In this document: piece after piece, positions 32,450-42,087 of the stretch
How positions within the stretch are numbered: the stretch's first letter is position 1
Layout: each line of letters opens with the position of its first letter
NCBI GenBank assembly: GCA_964596185.1
Contig: CAZQUE010000010.1
Coordinates: 1 to 64,000, forward strand
Source: DYKG01 sp964596185
Lineage (GTDB): Bacteria; Muiribacteriota; Ozemobacteria; Ozemobacterales; Ozemobacteraceae
DNA: 64,000 nt
Reading direction: 5' to 3'
Notes under the pieces: generated by a model
What the model saw: the letters and a program-made list of their open reading frames with translations, nothing else
Databases searched by the model: none
What the model was told of the DNA's origin: nothing
Made by a program: the position numbers and the translations under genes

Positions 32450-34182
32450 CTTTTCAAATGTTGATTGATAATGGTGAATCTTGCTACCAGTGAGTGGAGT
32501 TCATCGGCAAGCGTAGCGAGATCTTCAGTGGAGCTGGACACCTGAGAAACTGTGGTTGTCTGCTGTTCAACTGAGGTTGCCACGATGCCTAGTCTTTCGG
32601 TGGTTACTTTGGTCAGGCTGGTAATATCTTCAATGGTACGAGCCATGAGCATCGAGCTTTGCGATTGCTCATTCGAAATTGAGCTAATTTCAGATATTTT
32701 TCGATTAACGTCATTAACGCTGGTAATAATCTGATCGAGGTTGATACTCACTTCGCGGATTACTTTGATTCCTTCGTCAACGCGGCCGCGACCGAGAGTC
32801 ATCGAGTCGACCGCATTTTGCGTCTTGGTAAGAATGTTTTCGATGCGTGTTCCGATAGCTTCTGCTGCTTCAGCAGATTCTTCGGCCAGTTTTCTAACTT
32901 CACCGGCAACGACGGTAAAGCCTTTGCCCTGCTCGCCGGCTCTAGCTGCTTCAATGGCGGCGTTTAGTGCAAGGAGGTTGGTTTGGCTGGCGATGGCGGT
33001 GATGGTGTTTACTATTTCGTTAATCTGCAATGAGGCTGAATTCAGGTCAAGAATAACCTGGGTGGCGATGTCGACAGATTCTTTGATCTTTCCGACCATT
33101 TCAACTGATTTTTTAACGGTTTTTCCGCCATTTGCGGCGGTTTCGGCGGTAGTGCTGGCGGCTTTAACGGCGGTTTCAGCAAGCTGTGCTACTTTTTGAG
33201 CTGATTGGGAAAAGCTGTCTACCGAATTGGTTGTTTTTTCAAGATTATCAGAAATTTCCACTGAAGAAATATTGATGTCATTAACGTTTTTGGAAATGTC
33301 GAGCAGGGTTGCTGCAGATTCTACCGATGCCGAGCTGAGTTGCTGGGAGCTGGTCGCAAGATCGTCACTGGTTTCGAGAACCTTGGAAATCATCTGGCAA
33401 ATACCTTCAAGCATACGATTGAAGCTTTCGGCCAGTCTCTGAAATTCATCATGAGTATCAAAACTCAATCTGGTGTGAAGATGACCTTTTTCAGCCTCGG
33501 ACATTGAACTGATAATACTTTCGAGTGGGCGGGATATGCCATTTGATATGAACCATGAAAAACCGATGGCGAAGGCGATAAGGATAACCGGAAAAAGCTT
33601 AACGATGTAGCCCATGATGTCGAACATTGTGTCGGTGCTGCGCTTGGTTACCAGCTTTGAGTGGCTAGACAATGCCTCGGAAAGGCTGCGGCACTTTGCA
33701 TTGATTTCCATTTCCTTCTCACGAACAATAGCGATCATACCGGTTAAGCTTGCCGTCGAAAACTCGGTGTTTTCTGGGCGGTCTAGATAGCGGTCGGCAT
33801 TGTCATAAAGCTCGAACATATTTGTTTCTGTGGTATCAACGAAAGCTTTGAGGCTGGCTGCTGTTTTTAGATAGGGGTCAGATGTCAGGTTTGAGATGTT
33901 TTTCAGTCGCGCAAATGCGCTTTCTTTGGCAGAATCATAAAGGGCCACGAGTTCATCGGCATTTTGCGCACCTCGGGCAATTTCGGTTACTGAATTGGCA
34001 GAAATCTGAATGTTTCCCATTAATTCCTGGGCATGCAGAAGAATGTCGGTGTGATTTCCGCGCAAAAAGTCGATGATTTCTCTGAGTTTAAGCATGTTAT
34101 AGCCGGCAAACCCAGCAACGCCAACACAGATTATCAAAATGAACAAAAAGCCAGACATGATTTTTCTGCTGATCGAGAACAT
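32446..34182 (-). CDS. Methyl-accepting chemotaxis protein
   Basis: The 578-residue receptor has a first membrane helix at about 10-30 (FLFILIICVGVAGFAGY) and a helical periplasmic sensor of about 165 residues (four-helix-bundle type). A second helix (VKLFPVILIAFAIGFSWFI), a HAMP domain and a signalling domain follow. The hairpin tip signature is intact (ASQTNLLALNAAIEAARAGEQG, in which the NAAIEAARAGE core is diagnostic). Candidate methylation helices flank it. It ends VARFTIINQHLKS with no CheR-docking pentapeptide. The gene follows dgt by three bases. No che genes are in the window, so it could serve flagellar or pilus-linked chemotaxis. Confidence 0.93.
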   Translation of the reverse strand: MFSISRKIMSGFLFILIICVGVAGFAGYNMLKLREIIDFLRGNHTDILLHAQELMGNIQISANSVTEIARGAQNADELVALYDSAKESAFARLKNISNLTSDPYLKTAASLKAFVDTTETNMFELYDNADRYLDRPENTEFSTASLTGMIAIVREKEMEINAKCRSLSEALSSHSKLVTKRSTDTMFDIMGYIVKLFPVILIAFAIGFSWFISNGISRPLESIISSMSEAEKGHLHTRLSFDTHDEFQRLAESFNRMLEGICQMISKVLETSDDLATSSQQLSSASVESAATLLDISKNVNDINISSVEISDNLEKTTNSVDSFSQSAQKVAQLAETAVKAASTTAETAANGGKTVKKSVEMVGKIKESVDIATQVILDLNSASLQINEIVNTITAIASQTNLLALNAAIEAARAGEQGKGFTVVAGEVRKLAEESAEAAEAIGTRIENILTKTQNAVDSMTLGRGRVDEGIKVIREVSINLDQIITSVNDVNRKISEISSISNEQSQSSMLMARTIEDITSLTKVTTERLGIVATSVEQQTTTVSQVSSSTEDLATLADELHSLVARFTIINQHLKS

Positions 34183-34185
34183 TAT

Positions 34186-35289
34186 TTAATCTGCCTTCTC
34201 CGTGTTATTCGCATTGAAATTTGGGAAAGTATAGTAATGTGGCACAAATATTTCCTGGAATCTTCTTATTGCATAATCATCGGTCATACTTGCCAGATAG
34301 TCAACCAGAGTTCGGTTAAAAGTCTGGTCTTCCGGAACCGGGCCTTTCAAATGAGACATCAGCTCGTCCGGGTTTTTGATCATCCATTCCGCCATTTGTC
34401 GCAAAAGGTTTTTGGATTTCTGCACGGCGTTGTCAATTTCAGGTCGACGATAAACATCGTTGTAAAGAAACTTTTTCAATTCATCAGTGGCTTTTCGGAT
34501 TGGGTCGCTCATTGCGATGATGTCTTTATCGATGCTGTTGTCGATAATGTCGCGCACCATGGTGTGAATTCGCACCGAATGTCTTATGCCAAGCATTTCA
34601 ATCGTGGATTTGGGTAGATCATCGGTGGTGATGACTCCGGCGCGAATTGCATCGTCGACATCATGATTGATGTATGCCACCAGATCGGCTATTCTCACTA
34701 CCTGAGCTTCGACGGTCAGTGGCAAAGATTCACGTTCAAGAGTCGCAGAGCCATGTTTGCCCTTGCTGTGCTTGAGAATGCCGTCTAGAACTTCTTTGGT
34801 TAGATTCAGTCCCTCACCGTTTTTTTCGAGCCTGGTGCAGACCCGGACGCTGTGAGAAGCATGATGGAAGCCTGTTTCGCTGATTTCGTTAAGGACTTCT
34901 TCGCCGCCGTGGCCGAATGGGGTGTGTCCGAGGTCGTGCCCTAGCGCGATCGCCTCGGTTAGATCTTCATTCAGCCTGAGGCATCTGGAAATGCAGCGGG
35001 CAGTGCAAACCACTTCCAGGGTATGGGTTAACCTGGTACGAAAATGATCGTTGGTTGGCGAAAGAAAAACCTGGGTTTTATGCTTCAGGCGCCTGAAAGC
35101 TTCGCTATGAATAATGCGATCGATATCGCGCTGAAAGCAGGTGCGAATGAAGCAATCGTTTTCAGGCCTTTCACGCCCCTGGCTGGCGCGGGCGCGACAG
35201 GCAAAGGGCGAGAGGCTTTTTTCTTCAAGCTCTTCAAATGAACTTCGCAGCTGGTCGGTGCTGGTCAGTCCGTTGTTGCGATAGATCAT
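34186..35289 (-). CDS. dgt: dGTPase-like deoxynucleoside triphosphate triphosphohydrolase
   Basis: The 367-residue HD-domain enzyme splits dNTPs to deoxynucleosides plus triphosphate. Visible motifs are the N-terminal EAFRRLKHKTQVF, the metal-binding RTRLTHTLEV, AIALGHDLGHTPFGHGGE (the HD dyad), and RIADLVAYINHDVDD with the last metal ligand. It belongs to the short dGTPase-like group. Its ATG at 35289 overlaps the TGA of the nucleoside phosphorylase gene (ATGA). Together the two enzymes could turn excess dNTPs into free bases and sugar phosphate. Confidence 0.92.
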   Translation of the reverse strand: MIYRNNGLTSTDQLRSSFEELEEKSLSPFACRARASQGRERPENDCFIRTCFQRDIDRIIHSEAFRRLKHKTQVFLSPTNDHFRTRLTHTLEVVCTARCISRCLRLNEDLTEAIALGHDLGHTPFGHGGEEVLNEISETGFHHASHSVRVCTRLEKNGEGLNLTKEVLDGILKHSKGKHGSATLERESLPLTVEAQVVRIADLVAYINHDVDDAIRAGVITTDDLPKSTIEMLGIRHSVRIHTMVRDIIDNSIDKDIIAMSDPIRKATDELKKFLYNDVYRRPEIDNAVQKSKNLLRQMAEWMIKNPDELMSHLKGPVPEDQTFNRTLVDYLASMTDDYAIRRFQEIFVPHYYTFPNFNANNTEKAD

Positions 35290-36593
35290 GAGATTACGTC
35301 GAGTATGAGTGGTTTGGCGGTAATTTTTTCTGGTGTGATGTTAATGGCGTTTTGTAGACGAGCGATAGCTTTGCTATTATCAATATCTGGATTGATATGG
35401 AGCTCGGCAATAGTGTCGCCAGCTTTTATCTGGTCACCTACGTGTTTTACCAGCTTCAGGCCGACTGCCATGTCAATGACAGATTCTTTCGTTTCGCGGC
35501 CAGCACCAAGCATCATTGCAGCCAGACCAATTTCTTCGCATTGAATGCTATTGAGATACCCATCTTTATCTGCTTTGAGTGCCACAATTTCTCTGGCTGT
35601 CGGCAGTTTGCCGTAGTCTTCGATCATGGCAGTGTCGCCGCCCTGGATCTTGACCATTTCAAGGAATTTCTTATAGGCGTCACCGTTTTCAAGCACATGT
35701 TTAACTTTTTTGTCTGCTTCTTCGGCAGAGATTTTACCGTCTTCGGCCAGGACAAGCGCCTGGGTAGCCAGGGCTTTTATCAGCTGGGTGAAGCTTTCCG
35801 GACCTTTGTTGCGCAAAGTGTCGACGGCTTCTTTAACTTCGACGGCATTGCCGATCATTTCGCCAAGCGGTTCATCCATGTTTGAAAGTACGGCGGCAAC
35901 TTTGCGACCGGCCTGAGTACCAATTTTAACCATTAGCCTGGCAAGAGTGCGCGCATCTTCAAGGCTTTTCATGAAAGCCCCGCTCCCGACTTTAACATCG
36001 AGGACAAGAACCTTGTTTGCCACCGCCAATTTTTTGGACATGATCGAAGCAGCAATAAGCGGAATCGAATCTACGGTAGCAGTAACATCGCGCAGCGCAT
36101 AAATTTTCTTGTCGGCAGGAACCAGATTACCTGTCTGGCCGACAATTACAACTCCGGTTTGGTTGACGGCATCGATGAATTGTTTTTTGGAAAGCTCGCA
36201 AGAGAACCCGTCGATGGCTTCCAGTTTGTCAATTGTGCCGCCGGTGTGTCCCAGGCCACGTCCGGACATTTTGGCTACTTTTAGTCCCAGGGCGGCTAGA
36301 ACCGGTCCGAGAACCAGGCTGGTTTTATCGCCGACTCCACCGGTTGAATGCTTGTCGACGGTAACGCCGTCAATGCCATCGAGTTCGATAATATCGCCGC
36401 TGGTCCGCATGCAATCGGTAAGCCAGTAGGTTTCTTCTTCATCCATCCCCTGAAAATAAGTCGCCATCAAAAAGGCAGCCATCTGATAATCGGGTATCGA
36501 ATTATCGACGAAACCTTTGATCAGAAATTCTATTTCCGGGCGGGTCAACTTCTTGCCATCACGTTTGTTTTTAATAATATCGTAGGCTCTCAT
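35286..36593 (-). CDS. Pyrimidine-nucleoside (thymidine) phosphorylase
   Basis: The 435-residue enzyme cleaves pyrimidine nucleosides with phosphate to base and (deoxy)ribose-1-phosphate. The glycosyltransferase family 3 start (RAYDIIKNKRDGKKLTRPEI), VDKHSTGGVGDKTSL phosphate loop and SGRGLGHTGGTIDKLE signature are all present. Length and motifs match Bacillus-type Pdp and E. coli DeoA; which substrate is preferred cannot be told from sequence. ATG 36593 has an AAGGAA site. It is followed by an overlapping dgt gene and preceded by a small Cys-rich ORF 26 bases upstream on the same strand. Confidence 0.94.
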   Translation of the reverse strand: MRAYDIIKNKRDGKKLTRPEIEFLIKGFVDNSIPDYQMAAFLMATYFQGMDEEETYWLTDCMRTSGDIIELDGIDGVTVDKHSTGGVGDKTSLVLGPVLAALGLKVAKMSGRGLGHTGGTIDKLEAIDGFSCELSKKQFIDAVNQTGVVIVGQTGNLVPADKKIYALRDVTATVDSIPLIAASIMSKKLAVANKVLVLDVKVGSGAFMKSLEDARTLARLMVKIGTQAGRKVAAVLSNMDEPLGEMIGNAVEVKEAVDTLRNKGPESFTQLIKALATQALVLAEDGKISAEEADKKVKHVLENGDAYKKFLEMVKIQGGDTAMIEDYGKLPTAREIVALKADKDGYLNSIQCEEIGLAAMMLGAGRETKESVIDMAVGLKLVKHVGDQIKAGDTIAELHINPDIDNSKAIARLQNAINITPEKITAKPLILDVIS

Positions 36594-36619
36594 TTTCGAT
36601 TCCTTTCCAAGGGAGCGGA

Positions 36620-36874
36620 TTAGCGTTTTATTCTAAGAATGCGAATATGGTTGAGCATGTAGCATTTTTCAAAAAAAGGACAATTGGCACATTTGAGCTG
36701 ATAGTCAGGTCGGTCGATTTTCATCGACTCAAAGGTCATCCCTGTTTGATTCCATTTTCCGTAATAGTCTGTGCCAAAGCATTTTGGCGGAGTTATTTCG
36801 GTACGGTTGATGGCCGGGCCGGTTGGTTTGGTCTGAGGTGTTCCAAGGGTTCCGGGAGGAGGGGTTAGACTCAT
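36620..36874 (-). CDS. Small Cys-rich hypothetical protein
   Basis: The 84-residue product starts with a Pro/Thr-rich stretch (MSLTPPPGTLGTPQTKPTG). It has one early cysteine (PKCFG) and ends with a CANCPFFEKC cluster followed by a basic tail. Four cysteines could bind zinc or an iron-sulfur cluster. The ATG at 36874 has a GGAG site nine bases upstream, which supports expression. It is the first gene of a minus-strand group with the nucleoside phosphorylase, dgt and chemotaxis receptor. No family recognised. Confidence 0.6.
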   Translation of the reverse strand: MSLTPPPGTLGTPQTKPTGPAINRTEITPPKCFGTDYYGKWNQTGMTFESMKIDRPDYQLKCANCPFFEKCYMLNHIRILRIKR

Positions 36875-36893
36875 TTTGTGTTACTCCAGTTTT

Positions 36894-36921
36894 TTGGTTT
36901 TAAATTTTATCAGGTTATAAT
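36894..36921 (+). promoter_or_regulatory. Predicted promoter upstream of the histidine kinase
   Basis: TTGGTT (about 36894-36899) and TATAAT (36916-36921) are spaced by 16 bases, roughly 50 bases before the TTG start at 36970. A second -10-like GGGTATAGT lies closer to the gene, near 36940-36948, so the exact start site is uncertain. Confidence 0.4.
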
Positions 36922-36969
36922 ACCATAATGATGACTGAGGGTATAGTTTTGTCTCGTGGAGCAGAATAA

Positions 36970-38799
36970 TTGCTGTTAATATACGATCTGGAAGAATTAG
37001 TGCTGATTTATGCCGATGAAGAGGCCGCTGCTGCCTTCGACCTTGAAAGATCAGCAAAAATTTCAGTTGAGCTGATCGAAAGAATAGAAGATTCAAACGG
37101 AAAATTTAATTGTGCGGTCGATGAGGCCGGTGTCAGTGTTCTGGATAGCCGTGTTGGCAAGCGACGAGTGGTTTGTTCGATTGAACAAAAAGGGCCGAGG
37201 GCCGCTGTGAGAATAGATGGCGGCATTTTTGCAGAAGATTCTTTTCTGGCCGTCAATCGAGGAAGTTTGCTGGAAAACGTTTATGATTCCGCTTTAAGTC
37301 TGAATACGGTTAATTTGCCGGAAAACCGTTTGCAGATAAGCGAAAAGACCATGTCGGCCATTTTTGATAATGCGGTGGATGGCATTGTAATAATCAATGA
37401 CAAGGGCAAGATCCTCAACTTTAACAAAGCGGCAGAAAAGATTTTCAAGTTTTCTATCGAAGAGGCTGTTGGCCAGGATGTTACCATTCTTATGCCTGAG
37501 CCACATAAAACGAGGCATCAAAGCTACATCGAGCGCTATCTCAATACAGGGATTCCCCATATAGTCGGGATAGGCAGGAAAGTTCAGGCATTGAAGGCAA
37601 CGGGTGAAATTTTTCCGATTGATCTTGCCGTTGCAGAAGTAAAACTCGAGGGTGGCAGAATTTTTACCGGATTCATACGGGATCTTACCGAGCAGATTCG
37701 CCTGGAAAGTGAGAGAAACAGTTTTTTCCAGATGTCGCTCGATCTTTTCTGTATTTTGACACCTCGTGGAACGATAAGAAATGCCAACCCGCGCTGGTTC
37801 GACCTGCTGGGTTATACTCCTGAAGAGATTGCCGGAATGGAGCTTGAAGATTTCATTCATACAGACGATCTTCTGGAGTCACCGAATTTGATAAAAGACA
37901 TTGTTTCTTCCCATCAAATCGTTGGCCGAACATTTCGGTTTCGTGCCAGCAACGGGGAGTTTCGCTGGATTCTTTGGAATAGTGCTTTTGATCGGGTTAA
38001 TCAGGTGATTTACGGCGTTGCTCGCGACATTACCGAACAGAAAAAAATGCTGGAAGAGCTTGAAAAGTCCAGGCTTGAAGCTGAGCGTAACAGTGATGCC
38101 AGAGGAATGTTTATTGCGCGTATGAGCCATGAATTGAGAACACCGCTGAATTCGATCATCGGCTTTTCCGGAATTTTGCAGAAAAATCTTGCGGGTTCCT
38201 TCAGTGACAAAGACCTGCTATATCTCGATAGAATTCGGCGAAACGGTAATACCCTGCTGAAGCTTATCAATAGCATTCTTGAGTTTTCCCGCACTGATTC
38301 GGGTTTTCAGGAAATAAACCTCGAAGAGATAAATCTGGTTGATCTGATAAAAGAGATTATCGATTTAATGCAGGTTTCTATCGAGGAAAGAAACGTAAGC
38401 GTCATTCAAAAGCTGCCGCAGCAAGTTGCAACCATTAAGACCGATCAGGTAAAGCTGCGACAGATCATTCAGAATCTTATCGACAATGCGGTAAAGTTTT
38501 CTCCTGATGGCGAGGTTCAGATTGTTCTCGATATCGATTCTGAAGATTCAAGACCTCGTTGCCTTGAAATAAGAGACTCGGGTCCAGGCATTGCTCCAGA
38601 ACATCTTGAGCTTATCTTTGAAGCTTTTCAACAATGTGATAATTCAGTTACCCGGCGCTTTGGTGGAGCAGGTCTGGGTTTGGCCATCGCCAGTTCTTTT
38701 GCGCATATTCTTGGTTTTGCGATTGAAGTTGAAAGCGAACCAGGCAAAGGCTCGTGCTTTAAGGTTAATTTTGTTCTGAAACAGGGAGAAGGTTCATGA
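36970..38799 (+). CDS. PAS-domain sensor histidine kinase
   Basis: The 609-residue protein has no membrane segment and is probably cytoplasmic. The first 120 residues form an unrecognised domain. Two PAS domains follow (about 127-245, AVDGIVIINDKGKILNFN; and about 248-365, ending GVARDITEQKK). A HisKA region has the phosphoacceptor histidine in MSHELRTP (near residue 387), and a HATPase domain has N-box DNAVKFSP, DSGPGI and GGAGLGLAI. The start is TTG with a GGAG site eight bases upstream. It overlaps the next gene, a receiver-phosphatase protein, by four bases (ATGA), which is thus its likely phosphotransfer partner. Confidence 0.9.
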   Translation: MLLIYDLEELVLIYADEEAAAAFDLERSAKISVELIERIEDSNGKFNCAVDEAGVSVLDSRVGKRRVVCSIEQKGPRAAVRIDGGIFAEDSFLAVNRGSLLENVYDSALSLNTVNLPENRLQISEKTMSAIFDNAVDGIVIINDKGKILNFNKAAEKIFKFSIEEAVGQDVTILMPEPHKTRHQSYIERYLNTGIPHIVGIGRKVQALKATGEIFPIDLAVAEVKLEGGRIFTGFIRDLTEQIRLESERNSFFQMSLDLFCILTPRGTIRNANPRWFDLLGYTPEEIAGMELEDFIHTDDLLESPNLIKDIVSSHQIVGRTFRFRASNGEFRWILWNSAFDRVNQVIYGVARDITEQKKMLEELEKSRLEAERNSDARGMFIARMSHELRTPLNSIIGFSGILQKNLAGSFSDKDLLYLDRIRRNGNTLLKLINSILEFSRTDSGFQEINLEEINLVDLIKEIIDLMQVSIEERNVSVIQKLPQQVATIKTDQVKLRQIIQNLIDNAVKFSPDGEVQIVLDIDSEDSRPRCLEIRDSGPGIAPEHLELIFEAFQQCDNSVTRRFGGAGLGLAIASSFAHILGFAIEVESEPGKGSCFKVNFVLKQGEGS

Positions 38800-40052
38800 G
38801 CAAGCATGTTGAACGAAAAATGAACCTTCTTATTGTGGATGATGCGCCAGACAATTTGTTGTTGCTGGAAGCGATTCTTGAAACCGAAGGATTCAACAGC
38901 ATTACCCTTGCCGATTCAGCGGTCGAAGCCTATGCAAAGCTTGAAGAGGCTAAAGGCGAACTTGCCATCGATCTGATACTGATGGACATCATGATGCCAG
39001 ATATAAGTGGCATAGAAGCGATTAAAGAAATCAGAAGCCGCCCGGAATTTCAGGATATTCCGATTCTGGTGGTCAGTGCGCGTTCAGAAACAGGTGCGCT
39101 TGTCGAAGCTTTTGAGGCCGGAGCGGTGGATTATCTTACCAAGCCGATAAATGAACTCGAGCTTGTTGCCCGTGTCAGATCAATGCTGAGACTCAAGTCT
39201 GAAACCGATCACAGAAAATTTCACGAGCTGGAGCTGGAAGAGCTTGCCCAGGAACTGGATCAGAAAAATAAAGCTCTTCATCGTATTCTCGATGAATTGA
39301 ATGAAGACCTGGAGGCGGCAGGAAAAATGCAGCGTAGCCTGTTGCCAGACCCTGAAATCTTGGTTCCCGGTTTCAATTTTTCATGGTATTTCGAGCCTTG
39401 TGAAACCATCGGCGGCGACTTGCTGAATATCGTTCCAGTAGGTGAGCATGGTTTAAGCTTTTTTATCATAGATGTTTCTGGTCACGGCATTCAATCTGCA
39501 ATGCTTGCTGTAAGTGCTCACCGCATGTTGTCGGCCTGGGGCGGGCAGAACAGCATCCTGCGTCATGCAGATGGCTCGATGCGCTCTCCGGCCCAGATCG
39601 TGCGCGAGCTAAACCAGGAATTCATGCTGCAGAGAAACAATTACCAGTATTTTACGATGATTTACGGAATTCTGGATGCTTCCGGCAACAAATTGCGTTA
39701 TTGTCGGGCAGGGCATACGCCTTTGCTGGTGCAAAGCCCTGATGGCGAAATCAAGGTTTGTGAAGAGGGTGATATTCCGGTGGGTTTGAGCGAGGAAGGT
39801 GATTACCAGGAACTGACCGTCGATTTGCAGCCTGGTTACAGGGTTATTCTTTTTTCCGATGGAATAACCGAGGCGAGGCATGGCCAGGAATTTTTTGGGG
39901 AAGCCCGTTTCTATGAGCTCGTTCGCTCCAGCATTTCCATGGATGTCAAAGAGGCGGTAGACTACGTCGTTACCGAATTGAAAAACTGGAGCGAGAACGA
40001 AAGTTTTGCAGATGATATTTCTCTGTTAGTTATTGAGGCAACTCAGGACTGA
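38796..40052 (+). CDS. Response regulator with PP2C/SpoIIE (RsbU-like) phosphatase output
   Basis: The 418-residue protein has an N-terminal receiver domain with acidic pair D15/D16, phosphoacceptor D64 (LILMDIMMPD) and the lysine of YLTKPIN. A coiled-coil linker (about 140-180) follows. The rest is a PP2C/SpoIIE serine phosphatase domain with GGDLLNI, ISGHGI-type VSGHGIQSAML and VILFSDGITEAR metal sites. Such RsbU-type proteins dephosphorylate STAS anti-anti-sigma factors. It overlaps the sensor kinase gene. A STAS protein is encoded 3 kb downstream (43039), a plausible substrate. Confidence 0.92.
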   Translation: MSKHVERKMNLLIVDDAPDNLLLLEAILETEGFNSITLADSAVEAYAKLEEAKGELAIDLILMDIMMPDISGIEAIKEIRSRPEFQDIPILVVSARSETGALVEAFEAGAVDYLTKPINELELVARVRSMLRLKSETDHRKFHELELEELAQELDQKNKALHRILDELNEDLEAAGKMQRSLLPDPEILVPGFNFSWYFEPCETIGGDLLNIVPVGEHGLSFFIIDVSGHGIQSAMLAVSAHRMLSAWGGQNSILRHADGSMRSPAQIVRELNQEFMLQRNNYQYFTMIYGILDASGNKLRYCRAGHTPLLVQSPDGEIKVCEEGDIPVGLSEEGDYQELTVDLQPGYRVILFSDGITEARHGQEFFGEARFYELVRSSISMDVKEAVDYVVTELKNWSENESFADDISLLVIEATQD

Positions 40053-40654
40053 GCTTGATTTGCCAACCAGGATTGGGCTTCGCTTAGCATTTGTGGTGTA
40101 TTCAGATTTTTTCGAACCCAGACATCATCGGTGATGACGTGCAAAATTTCTTCTGAATGCTGTTGCAGAATCTTTCTCGCTCCCTCGTTTTCAGGAATTT
40201 TATGAAACTCGTGCAATAACCTGGCCGGAAAAATTGTCGGATGCCCCCGGCGGTTATCGATCGAGGGGACGATGATCTTTTCAGGTGCTTTAAGATGACT
40301 CTGGCAGAGTTCCATAATGGTTGTCGAACTTACCATTGGGTGGTCGACCGGCCACATCAGCATTGCCGAGCCGGGTTCAATTTTGGCAAGCGCGAGTCTG
40401 ATCGAGCTAAGGGGGCCTTCTTCAGGGGCTGGGTTGCTGATCCACAATGCTTCGACTTGCTTGGCCAGGCTTTGGCTGCGAAGATCGCCCGTTTGACCAA
40501 CCATGATAATTTTTCCGAAAAAATCGGCATTTTCCTGAAGATTAGCAATGATGCGTTCGATGAAGGTCTGATTGCCAAGCTCAATATGTTGTTTGGGCTG
40601 ACCCATGCGTGAAGAGAAGCCGGCAAGAAGGCAAACAGCAGTTATCAAGAGCAT
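40043..40654 (-). CDS. MobA/MocA-like nucleotidyltransferase
   Basis: The 203-residue protein belongs to the NTP_transf_3 group. The nucleotide-binding signature CLLAGFSSRMGQPKQ is at the N-terminus, followed by GPLSSIRLAL, the metal-binding MLMWPVDHPMV and RRGHPTIFP. This pattern fits MocA-type molybdenum-cofactor cytidylyl- or guanylyltransferases that accompany xanthine dehydrogenase family enzymes. No such enzyme is in the window, so the substrate is open. A TTG two codons downstream is an alternative start. It is convergent with the phosphatase gene, overlapping by ten bases. Confidence 0.8.
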   Translation of the reverse strand: MLLITAVCLLAGFSSRMGQPKQHIELGNQTFIERIIANLQENADFFGKIIMVGQTGDLRSQSLAKQVEALWISNPAPEEGPLSSIRLALAKIEPGSAMLMWPVDHPMVSSTTIMELCQSHLKAPEKIIVPSIDNRRGHPTIFPARLLHEFHKIPENEGARKILQQHSEEILHVITDDVWVRKNLNTPQMLSEAQSWLANQAQS

Positions 40655-40789
40655 TTCCCCGTTGGTGGTGGAATAAATTCGAAGTATGTCTCAAGAATAG
40701 CCTGTTAATGCGAATATTGCAATAAAAGTTGAAGCTGTAAGTGTAAATCTGTTAATCTTGAAGCGAAATCAGGCAAAGGAGAAATAGAT

Positions 40790-42076
40790 ATGGCCGTTGA
40801 TTTGAAAACCCTTATTCCCAAAGAGGCAAAGGCTCTTTATGAGCTGAAGGTAGACGAGGAGATCATTACCAATCTTATTATTAAAGAACTTTATGTTCAT
40901 GGCAAGGAAATACCCCGACGGCTTGCCAGAACTTTGAAAATAGATACCGAAATTGTTCAGCAGGTAATCGCTGACTTGAAAAAAGGAGAAATCGTCGGCA
41001 TGGTCGGCGGTTCAGGCATGGGTTCAGATTATCAGTATGGTCTTTACCCCAAAGGAACCGAACGCGCCAAGAATATTCTCGAGCGCGACCAATACATCGG
41101 TCCGGCACCGGTAAGTTTTGAGGAATATATACGCGTAACCCGTCTGGTTCTGGATGAGAGCAAAAAAAGCTTTTCAATCAACCAGCGTCTGATGCAGGAA
41201 AAGTTTTCGCATCATCTTGGTTACAAAGACGTTCTATTCCAGATTGGGCAGGCGGTTTGTGCCCGCAAACCAGCGTTCGTTTACGGGTTTCCCGGCAATG
41301 GTAAAACCTTCCTGTGCAGCTCGGTCGTAAAACTGTTGCCGCCGATGGTGGTTCCCTATGCCGTTGAAGTCAGTAACCAGCTGGTAAGAATTTTCGATCC
41401 GAGTTGTCACCATCCGATAGAAGACATCGATATGGATGGTCTCGATGAAAGATGGGTCGCCATTCACCCGCCACTGATTACTGCCGGTGGTGAACTGACG
41501 CTCGAAGATCTTGAAGTTAAATTCAATAAAAAATTCGGCTGTTTTGATGCTCCGCCCCAGGTTAAGGCAACCGGCGGGGTTTTGCTGATTGACGACCTTG
41601 GTCGCCAGCGCTGTGAAGTTGAAGAAATCTTCAATCGTTTCATTATACCCCTGGAAAACCGCGTTGATTACCTTGTTCTTGGTGGACAGCGCATGGAAGT
41701 GCCTACCGACGAAATCGTTCTTTTCAGTACCAACCTCGATCCGATGAAGATTGTCGACGACGCGTTCCTGCGTCGTTTGCCCTACAAGATCAATGTCCGC
41801 AATCCCAATGTTGAAGAATACACCGATATCTGGCGCTCTGTCTGTGAAAAGCTGGGATTGACCTTCAATGAGGCTAACATTCAGCAGGTCCTTGAGTTTT
41901 ATAAGCGTGACAAACGTGGTTTGAGAGCGGTTCATCCCCGTGATATTCTCAATATTATCAGAGATCGCAAACGCTATCTTGAAGATGACAAGGTCGACAT
42001 CAGTAAAGATGAAGTTGAAGAAGCCTATGGCATTTATTTCGTCAGTGATTTGACTCTGGTAGAAACGATCGAATAA
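40790..42076 (+). CDS. AAA+ ATPase with N-terminal winged-helix-like domain
   Basis: The 428-residue protein begins with a helical/winged-helix-like region (residues 15-105; IPRRLARTLKIDTEIVQQVI) that could bind DNA or protein. An AAA+ module follows: Walker A GFPGNGKT (about 166-173), Walker B VLLIDDLG (about 263-270), sensor 1 VLFSTNLDP and the DAFLRRLPYKI region. It resembles AAA_5/MoxR-like ATPases in general form, but I cannot name the family. The ATG has a strong AAGGAG site. It stands alone between the nucleotidyltransferase and an FHA-like membrane protein gene, with a hairpin after its stop. Confidence 0.85.
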   Translation: MAVDLKTLIPKEAKALYELKVDEEIITNLIIKELYVHGKEIPRRLARTLKIDTEIVQQVIADLKKGEIVGMVGGSGMGSDYQYGLYPKGTERAKNILERDQYIGPAPVSFEEYIRVTRLVLDESKKSFSINQRLMQEKFSHHLGYKDVLFQIGQAVCARKPAFVYGFPGNGKTFLCSSVVKLLPPMVVPYAVEVSNQLVRIFDPSCHHPIEDIDMDGLDERWVAIHPPLITAGGELTLEDLEVKFNKKFGCFDAPPQVKATGGVLLIDDLGRQRCEVEEIFNRFIIPLENRVDYLVLGGQRMEVPTDEIVLFSTNLDPMKIVDDAFLRRLPYKINVRNPNVEEYTDIWRSVCEKLGLTFNEANIQQVLEFYKRDKRGLRAVHPRDILNIIRDRKRYLEDDKVDISKDEVEEAYGIYFVSDLTLVETIE

Positions 42077-42087
42077 AATTCTGATTA

